Below are positions 25,501 to 35,975 of a DNA stretch of 64,000 bases, piece after piece. The translations under genes and the position numbers were made by a program. Every line of letters starts with the position of its first letter. The stretch's first letter is position 1. Source of the stretch: Oryzias latipes (taxonomy: Eukaryota > Chordata > Actinopteri > Beloniformes > Adrianichthyidae); assembly GCF_002234675.1 (NCBI RefSeq), contig NC_019863.2:1751609-1815608 (forward strand). Reading direction: 5' to 3'. The notes under the pieces were generated by a model, which saw only the letters and a list, made by a program, of their open reading frames with translations, did not search any database and had not been told where the DNA came from.

Positions 25501-28500
25501 CGCACAAGTCTGCAAAGGGAGCAGAGCGTCAAAGTAGGTCATAGCGATGTGCGGGTGCACACAAAAGCAAACAGATCGCAGTTACCGCCGCTCTCCCTGA
25601 CTGCCTCCTCTCCACCGCTGTTTCTCATTCCATTGGCTTCTTCCTCTTTTCTCATCCCACTAGGTGGTGTGATTGTTTCCACCTTTAATGAAAATCACAA
25701 ACATATAGACTTTACACCAAAAAACAATCTTATCAAAAAAGTATTTTCAAAAGCAAAATAATCTAAGTTTGCAAAAACCATGTCTCAGTGACTAGAATTT
25801 CTTTTTCTTAAAATAGGAATTCTTGGTAAGACAATTTTTCTCACCCCATTGGCAGACTTTTTTTCTTTTGCTTATTTAAAGAAAATGTTTCAACTTAAAG
25901 AATTTGAACTTATTTATATGCAGTGCATACATGAAAAAATGTTGCTTTAACAAGATGAAGCTATGCTTGACATCGTCACAAGATTATATAAATCTTCTGA
26001 AAAAGCCACAGTTTATGAAATTGTTCCTATTCGTTTGTTGTTGTTTTTTTTAACCCTTGTGCTATCTTGTGGGGTCTAGATGACCCCATTGCCACCGTTA
26101 AAGTGCCTCAGAGGCATGTTAACGTTGGCAATGGGGTCATCTAGACCCACTAGACAGTGTTCTGAACCTTTTTTCTTCAATGATTTGTGATCTTCACTGG
26201 TGACCATGGATTACATGAAATCTGTCCACCTTTATCCACCTTTGTCATGGTGGGGAGAACACCTCAATGTAAGGGGGGGGCGGGGGGGTCATCTGGACCC
26301 CACAAGATAGCATAAGGGTTGTAAAGTGTTTATATTAAATTATGCAGGCGAAAAACATAAAGGATCAAATATGTCTATGAAGACTCTCATTCATCCAGGT
26401 TGGTTCCATTGTAGTAGGTTTAGGGGATGTCATCTGGACTTGGTTTTAAAGTTGGAAGACGTTTCACCTCTTATCCAAGAGGCTTTGTCAATTCTGAAAT
26501 AGCTGGTCTAAGAGCTGGTATATATGCGTTCATGGGGGATGAGTCAGACCTGAAACTGGAGGTGTTGTCCACTTAGCCTACATGGTTTTGGGTCGTTAAT
26601 ATACCTTTGTCCTCAGCTGGGGGTTGGGGAGTCAGTGACTCCCTCTCCAAATTGGTCGTCTCTTTCAGCGGTTAACGACTCAGGTGGAACTGGTTTGGTT
26701 TGTTTAGGTTTCAAAACACTGCCGTAGATGGATGGAAGAATAAACCTGAGACCAGCATCCTTAACCTCCTCTTAATAAGAATGGTGGTCTCAGGTTTATT
26801 CTTCCATCCATCTACGGCAGTGTTTTGAAACCTAAACAAACCAAACCAGTTCTGCCTGAGTCGTTAACCAGCTCTTAGACCAGCTATTTCAGAATTGACA
26901 AAGCCTCTTGGATAAGAGGTGAAACGTCTTCCAACATTAAAACCAAGTCCAGATGACATCCCCTAATCCTACTACAAAGGATCAAATATTAATGCAGAGA
27001 GCAGAGGATGTCTGCATCCATGCATCTCTGCACCCTCAGCTAAACGTTTTGAACCCGATGATGTCAAAGCAGGTTCACAAATACAACAGCCGTGTAGAAA
27101 TGAAAATCTCCAGATCTGTACTGCAGCTTTTATCTCATCATGTTGTTGTCAATTGAAGTAACAGTAACTGGACATTTGGAAAGTAACATTGAAGGATAAA
27201 CTCGAGTACCTTTTTCTCGGATGTTGGCTGCTGATGTGGGGGAAAGGGTCGATGATGAGAATGAGTCTGTGCTGGAGGGGCTGGCAGAAGAGCTGAATCT
27301 TCTGGAGATGGACGCCATGCATCGAGAAGAGGAGGAGGAGGAGGAGGAGGAGGAGGAAGAAAGAGCCCTAATGAGAAGCAAGAAAGTACGTCCTAGTTTG
27401 ATGTCATTTAGTGAAAACAGGATCAACAGCAAAATCACCGTTAGAGGTTTTTGTGATCAACAATCTCAATCGAGTTCTCTAATCTCTCGGGTGGGCTGAC
27501 AGCGGGACGTCGATGGTTTGGAAACATCAGGAAACACAAAAATTAAGAACAAGCATTGCTTTGACGTGGACTTTTTTCAGAAGACTAGGAGGCTAAGATA
27601 TTGCTAACCTAAATTTAAAATGTTAAACAAATTGTTATTTGCAAACCCATTCAACATTTCAAATAGAAAAGACAAATACTGACTTGGCCATTGTTATAAT
27701 CTTCCTAAAGTTGGATGTGTTGGTCCAAAAACATTTTAAATTGGCTAAACCTTTAAATAGAGATATTTCAGAAGTTCATTTAAAATTCTTGTTTAGATTT
27801 TTACAGATCTACAATTCACAGTTTGTTCTACAAATACATTTAAAAACTTTGTAAAAAAAAAAGAAAAAAAACCCTGCTAAAATAGAAAACTAAATATTAA
27901 TAAGACAGACATCTCTCCTTCACAAAATGTGAAACATTGAGTAATCAATTGAGCCAGCAGATTGACATTTCTCTTTGATGCTTTCAGTTCAGTTTAGCCT
28001 TGAGCAGTTAATGTCGGATGAAGATCAGTGAAGTATTTCCCTTTTAATTTTTACCCAAGTCCGGACAAATAAAAGAGTTTTCTGCACCTTGTCAGCGTAG
28101 AATAAAGAGGCATTTCTCCAAACAGCTAACATACATATCTGTTCCAAAGCCTCAATGCGTGAAATTCACATTGAATCACTATGAGATAATGTATTCAAAG
28201 GAAGGTCAGTAAAGCTATTTAAATAACTGGTGTGTGCAGAGGACGCAGTAAGATGAATAAGCGGTTGCTACCATTGACTGCTGGATTGAGTGACTCTTCC
28301 CCGTGGCGTTCCAAACAGGAAGTACCTGATGGTTCCAAGAAGCCAAAATCCCATAGACGTTGTTAGAGAAATTAACAGCTGTTACTCATTCTATTGGTCA
28401 GAAGAACCATTCTGGGTCTGATACCTTTTTGAACCTGTTCTTGATAATCCTCTTTTTTTTACCTCTTTATTGCTAGTTATTCAAGTTATGAACTGACCAA

Positions 28501-29973
28501 TCAATTGCCTCAATAAAAGACATGCGGTGCCCACCGGCCCCCACGTCTAAAATCTGAAATGTTTGATTGACAGATTCTCCTGAGCCCACTTTCAAGTGTT
28601 AGGGGTGTGGACTTCCATCAAGCTGGCTCCTGTTTGGTGAGAGTGGTTGACACAGAAATGATGACTCAGACCCACTGAGTGGTGACTGAATTGTTCTCAT
28701 TTGGTTGGAGTCATGTTCTATGGGTGATGTCACTCTCACTCAGTCCAGTTCTCTTATACAGTCAATGGTCTGAACAGCCAAGACAAACTATTCAAAGTTA
28801 CACATGCAGTTGGAGTTCTATAACAACATTTTATGAACCCATAGGATCACAGTTTTTTTTTTTTACTTTGTTCTTTGTTTTAGATATTGCTTCATTACTG
28901 TTTTCAGCTTCTCAGGTACCAAGTCTATCAAGTCAAGGTTGGCTGATTCCTGATGCAATGATGACGTCATGATTGCTTTGAACACGCGTGTTGCAAACAG
29001 TTCAGCTCTCTGCATATGAGAGTGCAAAGTTTTCTTGACTTTACAGTGCCTGCATTCCTGTAATCACTGTGAAAACAAACCTCGGTGCTCATGGGCAGAC
29101 GGAAGACCCAAAGGCCCAATCAGGTTTCATGTAGGATTGAGAAAAAGGAACAGAAGGAGCAGAATCCACTTCATGCTGCCTGTCGCATCAGACCGCCAGG
29201 ACGACTGATGCACTGATCAGATCTCCACTGAAAGTTACACATCTGTCTTTTTGTGTCCCTCTCAGTTTACTTCCATTTCTGCCACTCAGGTGTTGTAAAA
29301 CAACATTGCTCAATCTCACTTTAGGAGGTGTGATTAGTCACCGATAGACTCACAAACTCACGACGGGTCTGGTTTGTTTCCTGTTTATCCATTCACCACT
29401 TCATAGCTCCCCTCTTGTCACCACAACAGTTGTTAGCTATCATCAGAAATAACGAATTTGCACACTAATTATAGTTTCCTGCTGCAGATTGTGTGCCCCA
29501 CTCCTCCTAAATCCTCCTTTCTTACACTTGCACTTGTTCTTTTTGTAAGACTTTTGATTACGGAGTTAAACTTTATCATACCAGAACATTTTGTGCACCG
29601 TGCCTTTGGATTGATCTTGTTAAATGCATTTCAAAAAGAAAGATACTTGGCACTACATACCTGGTGAGCATCTCTTTGTTTGGTCTGCGTTTTCCTGTTG
29701 TCCGCTTTGTGCAGGTGTAGGAGTCCTGGCCTTTGCATGAGTCCAGCTTTTGCCGTTTACAGAACCGCGGGTGTCGGAGGGTGAGTGGTCCTCCGTCCTG
29801 TGTCTGGGGCCGGGTAAACCGCCAGCCGGGCTGGTGTCCTGGGTTTCTGCGCCCAGCTGTAAGCTGTAGGCTTTGAGGGAGGGCTGCCGCTGTGTGACAG
29901 TGGCCCGATGAGGAGACGCCAAAGTGATGAAGACAGAAGACACCACCCTTTTTGGGGGAGCTGCTGATGCCAT
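22574..29973 (-). CDS. fblim1: Filamin-binding LIM protein 1 (migfilin)
   Basis: Adaptor at cell-matrix and cell-cell junctions linking filamin and kindlin to the actin cytoskeleton. Exons in transcript order: 29973-29661, 27367-27210, 25682-25586, 25509-25340, 24909-24731, 24547-24427, 22675-22574; phases close to 379 aa, against 373 in human. The N-terminus KRVVSSVFITLASPHR (residues 8-23) is the filamin-binding motif. Exon 2 encodes an eight-proline run after LFL. LIM1 (CGFC...CFQCRSC...CQEC, about 191-245), LIM2 (CWAC...CFTCTTC, about 250-305) and LIM3 (CGVC...CFRCEVC...CKAC, about 312-372) follow, each with intact zinc ligands. A 5' UTR acceptor lies at 29998, so upstream non-coding exons are expected. 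The gene sits between TMEM82 and SPEN, its usual vertebrate neighbours. Confidence 0.95.
22765..24409. mobile_element. hAT-like element with perfect 15-bp inverted ends, in FBLIM1 intron 6
   Basis: The left end CAGGGGTCTGCAACC is repeated as its complement at the right end (GGTTGCAGACCCCTG). The flanks GTGTAGGT (22757-22764) and GTGTGGAT (24410-24417) match at 6 of 8 bases, consistent with an aged 8-bp target duplication. Its right edge stops only 17 bp from the LIM3 exon end at 24427. No transposase is readable. The inner segment about 23712-24330, bounded by CTGTTACGCC and GCCGTGACAG, may be a nested element. Confidence 0.75.
25800..25960. repeat. Dispersed repeat, copy 2 of 3 (FBLIM1 intron)
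   Basis: The segment GGAATTCTTGGTAAGACAAT...TTGGCAGACT is closely related to sequences at about 15001-15070 (SPEN intron) and 57250-57330 (right of FBXO42), all in the same orientation. It is a short non-coding dispersed family; its class is undetermined. Confidence 0.5.
26050..26320. mobile_element. TTAA-type (piggyBac-like) MITE, copy 2, near complete
   Basis: The left end TTAACCCTTGTGCTATCTTG and the complement of the right end AACCCTTATGCTATCTTG form terminal inverted repeats of about 36 bp (one or two mismatches, running through GATGACCCC). A second, internal palindrome (GACCCCATTGCCA...TGGCAATGGGGTC, about 26093-26143) makes the left half a strong hairpin. It lies in the FBLIM1 intron between exons 2 and 3. 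Confidence 0.65.
26373..26975. mobile_element. Penelope-derived palindromic insertion with 14-bp target duplication
   Basis: Two partial copies of the same Penelope-like 3' region face each other. The left arm (about 26373-26762) has the orientation of the element at 46577-47643. The right arm (about 26772-26975) is its complement with an internal deletion after GAGTCGTTAA. The whole insertion is bounded by AAAGGATCAAATAT at 26359-26372 and 26976-26989, so both arms arrived as one event or were repaired in one event. It lies inside an FBLIM1 intron. Confidence 0.75.
27329..27359 (-). repeat. fblim1: Coding (TCC)n microsatellite encoding the migfilin poly-proline run
   Basis: An almost pure GAG/GGA triplet run on the plus strand reads as consecutive CCT codons in FBLIM1 exon 2, just after the acceptor at 27368. 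In migfilin this region is the proline-rich linker that binds VASP. A triplet repeat here can vary in length without breaking the frame. Confidence 0.8.
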
Positions 29974-30360
29974 GATGGACAGAAGCTCTCATCCACACTG
30001 ACAGGAGAACAGGTCAACAGTTGTGACTCACTTTGGGAAACTTTCTGCTTTCATCACACAGGAAAAAATATTCATAAACAAGTCATTTAATCAGTAATTC
30101 TAGTGTGAATAAGCTCCTTCATCTTTGGCTTCAGAGAACCTTCTCACAATGAGAAAATAATGAGGAAGAAAAGCACACATTGTAAAAGTCGGTATTGCAT
30201 GTTATGGATACGTACCTGTGGGGAAAAGGTTGCTCAGAGACAGCCCTTTGTCTCCTTCTTTCTCCTTCTCTGGATCTCAAACCTTCTGGTTTATTTTCCC
30301 TCCCACGAGCAGAAGACTTCACTCTTGGTGGAGAGGGGCTCCAGAAGGCCACTCCTTTTC

Positions 30361-30425
30361 CTCCTTTATCTCCCTCCCTCCTTCCCTCCTTCCCTCCCTC
30401 CCTCCCTCCCTCCCTCCCTCCCCAG
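30361..30425. repeat. (TCCC)n simple repeat
   Basis: Tandem CCCT/CCTT units with few interruptions. On the other strand it reads as Gly-Gly-Arg-Glu repeats, which creates a spurious long reading frame (30888-30319). Confidence 0.85.
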
Positions 30426-32874
30426 CTTTACCATCTGTTGACCCCTCCTCCTCCTCCTGACAATGCCACCTCCCTCCAGACCGTAAAAGGTGAACAGTTA
30501 ATCTCTGGCGAAGTGCAGTAAAAACCATGACACATTTATTCACTATGAAAGGCTGGCAAGCGCGCAAGCCCACGTACACGTGCATGCATGCATGCACACA
30601 CACACACACACACCGCAGGTTATGCAACCGCACTGAAGTCATGCAGAAGATAGAGGAGCGCTTTTTCAAACGAAGTGTCACAAAGGTATTTGCTTTGGCA
30701 CCGTAGAAAACACTCCCAGATGGTTCTCTCTGGAGGTCAGCAGGATGTGACTCGACGTGACTTTTGCAGCCTAAAAGCTTTTGTTGTTCTGAAACCTTGT
30801 GTGTTGTTGTTGGTCCTGCAGCCCTCATTGGGTCTGCCTTCGTTTTTCTTCTCCCTCTTTCCTTCTTCCCCTCCCCCCACAAAATCATATCACTTCACTC
30901 ACTATCAGCGTCTTTTGGCATCGCCTCTTCTGGGGCCACAAAGACATCCAGCACAGAGCGCAGAGGATTGGGGTGAACTTCCTCGGACTATTTTGGTGAA
31001 GCTTTGGTGCACAGGAGCAGGATTACAGTGCACTGAATCAAGGCATTGTGAGACGTTTTAGTCTGAATGAAGCCCATCCATAAGGACTACCACAAGTTTT
31101 TTTTTTATATCTATAAATTGACCAAGCAGCCAAAGCCCTATAGCCTGACTTTTTCTAAATTTGCTAAAAAGAATGGAGTGATAAAACCAGCTTTCACGCT
31201 TTATATAGAAAGGGAAAGCACGGCGAGGGTTAACAGGAGGTGGCAATGAGGAGAAAGATGGGGGTCTCTGTTGTTCCAGCTCTTTGGAAAGGAATGCTGC
31301 TGTGATGTCATGACTGCAGAGGGGAGCATGCCCAGTAGAGACACAACATGCTCAGAGAGGAGACAATTCCCGGACCTCCACGTTTCAACACCCCACATGC
31401 CTCACAAAAGTCTTCATCTCATCACTGCCTTTGGACTCCTTTTGCTTACAGCTTAAAAAAGAAGGGGGGGGGGGGGGGGGTTAAGAGAAGTAAAGAAGCC
31501 AAAGAAACAATGAAAAACACATTGTACACGAGAAAACACATGCAGCTAAACTCCTCTATGGAGAAGAGCTGCAAAACTGCAAGTGTCTACGTCTCAAAAA
31601 AGTCAGTAATGGAGGTATCACAGCCCCCGCTTTTACATGCTGTGTCATTGCTCAAAAATGCTGTTTGCAAAGTGAAACTCTTTTTGCTGCTGCCAGAAAG
31701 AGAACCTTGTGATTCTTTCCTCAGTGTATTGTGTCTGTTCAGCTGAAGAAACTTCAATCTTTTTTGTTGCATCGAACATCAGGGGTCAAACATTTGTCAA
31801 GTTGATACGCCTCACAGCAAAGACAGTTGGTTTTTTCTATTACTTTCAAAATATGTTTATTAATTATAAAAATGCACAAAAGTTTTTACTTGTCAACTCT
31901 ACGAGGTAACAGATTGTAGAATTACATAAAAAGGTAGCCAAAAAATTGGAGAAGACTAATCTTGATTAATAAATAACTAGAAAGTAGTAAACTACAGGTG
32001 TGATTCTTCTGAACAAAGTCCAAGCAAAAACGCACACACAACAATGCTTTACCTTTATTTTTTGTGTTTCCTCATGTTTCCAAAAATCTAGAAACAAGGA
32101 GTTCAACACAAGACCTGTGAGGAAAAAAGCTAATGTTAGAAAGCATAACTTCAAATATGTAGTTATGTCATACAGCCAATAACTAGTATTTGGTAACCAA
32201 TTGTTTCCCTGTTTTTCTTTCTTTATTTTAGTATCTTCAACCATTTTTTGCCACTTAGCTCCTACAATCTATCAGCTATTTTAACCATTCAGATGTTAAA
32301 AAGTTCAGCTTTTTCCAGCTATGACTTTTGCTCCTTCAAATCCTTGAACTTTTCAAGATATTCCAGGATTTCCAGGACTTTTGCCTCCATTGAAACACAT
32401 GCGGAATCCTTGGTGCAGAAGCTTGCTGGTTTTTATGGAAGCCTTTCTGTTGCATAATTAAAAATAAAAGTCAATACCAAAAATGCTTTTTCATTTTCAA
32501 AATCAACCTGCTTTTGTTGACTCAAATCTTAAAAGAAAAATCAATCCACCAAAATGCTTTTTCCTTTTTGTTCTTCAACACCGCTTATTCTGTGACATAA
32601 TTAAAGCGATAATGCAAAGATGGGGTTGCATTTTCATTTTTCATCTACCGTGCGAAACATGTCCCATAATTCAATTCCAGACAGCATTTCCAGGAGGGAG
32701 GCGGAGCAATGACGTCAGTGCTTATTCGGTGTGGCCAACTGCTAAGACACAACAACAAGTCTAGGAGCAGTGCGGCCAGGATCGTAGCTTTGTGTTCGCG
32801 GCAGGGGAGGGTGCTTTGTTGCGTTGTGCGCTCCTGGTTGTTTAAACAGTTTCTCAGGACTGCGTAGCAGCATT

Positions 32875-33497
32875 TACCATATTTTCCGGACAATAAGTCG
32901 CCATTTTTTTCATAGTTTGGCAAGGGGTGCGACTTATACTCCGCAGCGACTTATATTAGAACTAAATTGAAATAAATACATTGTTAACCCTCCTGTTATG
33001 TTCATTTGTGAGGAACAGAGATGATGTTCCTGGCTAAATTTGATGTTTGAGGTATGTTAAGTGTTAAGAGTATGTTAAATGACTCAGAGAATCAGCAAAC
33101 CTTTTTTTACATTAAGATCTTGAAGGCTAACAACATAATATTTTATTTTCCAATGATTTCATAGATTCAGAAATGCAATAAAAATGACAACTGTTTCTAC
33201 AAATACAGGATGAAAACAGAGTATTAGTTGGACAATGATGCTTCATGAAAGGAATAAATAAACAAGTATGAGAAAGAATTACTGTGAAATTATGAGATAA
33301 ACAGTCTGCTATGATTGTGTCATATGAGGTTGTGGAACTTATTAGTTCTTGGTCTCAGATTTTGTCACACAAATTTCCCGTCAAAATGCGACTTGTAGTC
33401 CAGTGCGACTTATCTGTGTTTTTTTCTACTTTATAATGCATTTTTGGGCTGGTGCGAATTATACTCCGGAGCGACTTATAGTCCGGAAAATACGGTA
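32875..33497. mobile_element. Non-autonomous DNA element with TACCGTATTTTCCGGAC-type ends
   Basis: The left end TACCATATTTTCCGGACAAT and the complement of the right end TACCGTATTTTCCGGACTAT are near-identical terminal inverted repeats. Subterminal copies of GCGACTTATA-type motifs occur at both ends. It is a common fish element type and has no coding capacity. I do not assign the superfamily. Confidence 0.7.
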
Positions 33498-34105
33498 TTC
33501 AGCAATATAGTATTCAACCCTGCATTTTCTGCTGGAAATTCTGCTCCTTCTAATTTTTATTGGTAGTTCTAAGCAAATTGTTTGTATCTTATGAGTTTTT
33601 ATGTATCTAATTGAAGATGATTTTGAACAAAGTGACAATAACCAGTACATTAAGCGGAAAACACGAATGTTAAAACAAAATGTGAAAAAAATGTCGGGAG
33701 CTTGGAGCAAAAGGGTTTAGACTGTTTTTATCAAAAATGTCCTTAATTTTAGATCCTCTTACAGAGACAATTTGGGACTGGGCTGATTCTGACAGACACT
33801 TGGAAAAGTGTACAGCAAAGAGAATTTAAAACTACTTTAAATCTTGCAAAATTTAAATGTCTAAAAACAAGGTTTTACATCTTTGCAAAGATCAAATAGT
33901 CTTAAAAATTGTATGAAAAATCAAAGCTTTTGCATATCCAGTCATGGAAAAATGAACACCAAACCAAGTGGTTGCATTTAGAACATTTCTGAACATCCCA
34001 GAGACTGTTGTGCGCACATGCCAATTGTTACTCAACATGTTTTCCCAAATCATTGTTAGGTCAAGAAGTTGTGGCACAGATTATTCTTTCTTTTAAATAT
34101 TTGCT

Positions 34106-34111
34106 TTTATT
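34106..34111 (-). terminator. tmem82: Candidate TMEM82 polyadenylation signal
   Basis: AATAAA on the minus strand, about 195 bases past the TMEM82 stop codon. It was chosen by position only. Confidence 0.35.
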
Positions 34112-34304
34112 GGCGCTTCAGCCCAAAACAACTACCAGTAACCAAGATTCACATTTACATCTCTGCAGTGACCAACAGATTTCTGTTTCATCAACACTTA
34201 AGGGTAACTAAAAGTGTTTTGATGCAGTCTCTTCTGACCGAAGTTTCTTCTCTCATGTCCTGTGGCTGGACGTCTCTTCGTTGTTACTTAAGCTGGTCTC
34301 TTGT

Positions 34305-35975
34305 TCATCCTGAAAGCGAGTCATGAAACACAGGAATCACTTTTGCAGTCGGACACGTATCCAGCAAATGGAGGTGATTCAAACAGACCTGCAGCACAGC
34401 CTGCAGCAGATCCCGGGAGGACAGCAGACAGACTGCTTCCCCCCAAAAAGAGACGAGGACGTGAAGGACATCCGACCAGTTCCCCACTGTCAGCATCAGC
34501 ACCAGCAGGCCTCCCAACCGCATCACCACAGTGTGAAGGAGCTTCTCCATCCCCGCCTGCTTTTGCTGAGCTTCTGCAGACAAAAGACGGAGTTTCACTT
34601 CAAAACATTCGTGCCATCTTGTTTTGTTTATGATAGGAAGGTTTTATTTTTATTGCTTAATTTTCAGGATTTGCCAAGTATTATACAATTTTACATTGGG
34701 TAATAAAATTGTTTTTACTTGAACTGCTACAGTAAAAAAAAATCCTATCCTTCATTCTGTATGTCTGATTCAAAATGTAAAATATTTCTAAACCTGAAAA
34801 ATCTCTTTGGGATTTTATTTTCCCCTTTAAAGATTTCTCTATAACCTCTTTAGTTATTACATTTAAAATTTCTGTTATTTTTGCAGATTTTAGCTTCGAT
34901 GGTACATTTGTTTGCGCACTGGATATTTTCCTTCCATCAACGAGACTTTCCCTGATCATCACCTTGAGTGAAAACCACCAGCATAGTGTAGCAGAGAGTC
35001 AGCGGAGTCCAGAACTTTATAGCATCTTTGTGGAATAGGAAGTGTTCATAGACGGTGGAGGCAGAAGCCACAGTCCCTACTGCGAAGGCCAAGACGACCG
35101 CTCGCTGCAGCGAAGCCAGTAAGGTGTGTCCAGAGGTCAGAAGGTGGATGCACTTTCCACAGTAACGCTCTGTGCTGTGCAGAGCGTAGAGTCTGGCTGC
35201 ATGGCTCCAAAGACTGCTGCTGTAGCTCGCCACGACCCAACTGAGGCCAGCAGCCAGCAACAAGCTCAGGGAGCTGTGGAGAGCCCCCTGATGGAGGAAA
35301 GCTAAAGTGCAGAGGAGGCTGCAGCCCAAGGAAAACTGACACTGAATGAGAAGCAAATCCAAACTTCCGACACCTGCATTCTGGGTGCAAAAGCAAACAT
35401 TTAGATGAACTCAACTAAATATGAAACTGTTTGTATTCTAGGAACTCACCAATCCGGCTGACATCCAGGCAGAAACAGCTCTGAGCAGAAACTCAAGCAC
35501 TATGAGTGAGGATACTCTGGAGCCAACCACAGACAAAACAAAAGACAGACTCCAGAACTGAAGAGCTGCTCTCCAGCTGCTCCTCAGGGGGGTTTCTGGT
35601 GAGGAGGGCTTCTGTTCACTCTCACCTCCAGATATTTCTGAATCCCTGTAAAGGAAACAGGAAGTAAATCAGACCATGTATCCATTGCCTATTTGTTCAG
35701 TCTAGCTTTCTCTTGCACCTTTACCTGCATGTTTGAATGAAATGGTATACTCTCAGCAGATTGTACAGAACGGACACTCCACAAGCGCTGACTAGTCCTG
35801 AAAACAAACACGTGTTAAGAAAGACAGCAGAGTCTGAAACCTCAAAGTTCTTCAAAAACTGTGGATGAATCGATAGAAATATTGTAAACTGACCTCGAAG
35901 AAAGCAGTCAACAGGATTTGAGTCCAAAGGTGTCCATTCAAAAATTCCCCTGATCCAAGAGAACAGGAAGAACAT
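34305..35975 (-). CDS. tmem82: Transmembrane protein 82
   Basis: Multi-pass membrane protein of unknown biochemical role. Exons in transcript order: 35975-35894, 35797-35725, 35645-35450, 35380-34963, 34573-34305; phases close to 345 aa, against 343 in human. Conserved landmarks are LSVVGSRVSSLIVLEFLLRAVS (exon 3), QCQFSLGCSLLCTLAFL, YALHSTERYCGKC, FWTPLTLCYTMLVV (exon 4) and MRLGGLLVLMLTVGNW (exon 5). Several hydrophobic stretches (about residues 38-52, 84-115, 125-165, 200-250, 275-310) look membrane-spanning. Exon 4 must start at AAT (35380): the competing downstream AG at 35374-35375 would shift the frame. It sits between FBLIM1 and SLC25A34, as in human. Confidence 0.92.

Larger units (their letters stand above)
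30001..34304. other. FBLIM1 upstream / TMEM82 downstream interval
   Basis: No host coding exon is supported. It probably holds FBLIM1 5' UTR exons and promoter (not resolved) and the TMEM82 3' UTR. Recognisable contents are a CT-rich (CCCT/CCTC) tract at 30361-30425, a short CA repeat near 30595-30612, a G-run near 31466 and the inverted-terminus element at 32875-33497. Confidence 0.5.

Noticed and set aside
27221-27499. Plus-strand frame with a poly-glutamate run
   Set aside because: Antisense of the FBLIM1 poly-proline exon, whose phase and acceptor fit the gene.
29576-30017. Alternative frames across FBLIM1 exon 1
   Set aside because: Only the frame starting at 29973 carries the filamin-binding motif and joins exon 2 in phase.
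30319-30888. 189-codon minus-strand reading frame upstream of FBLIM1
   Set aside because: Half of it is translated simple repeat (Gly-Gly-Arg-Glu and Cys-Val runs) and nothing resembles a domain.
31463-31480. Run of about 16 G residues
   Set aside because: Isolated homopolymer without partner G-tracts or a gene nearby.
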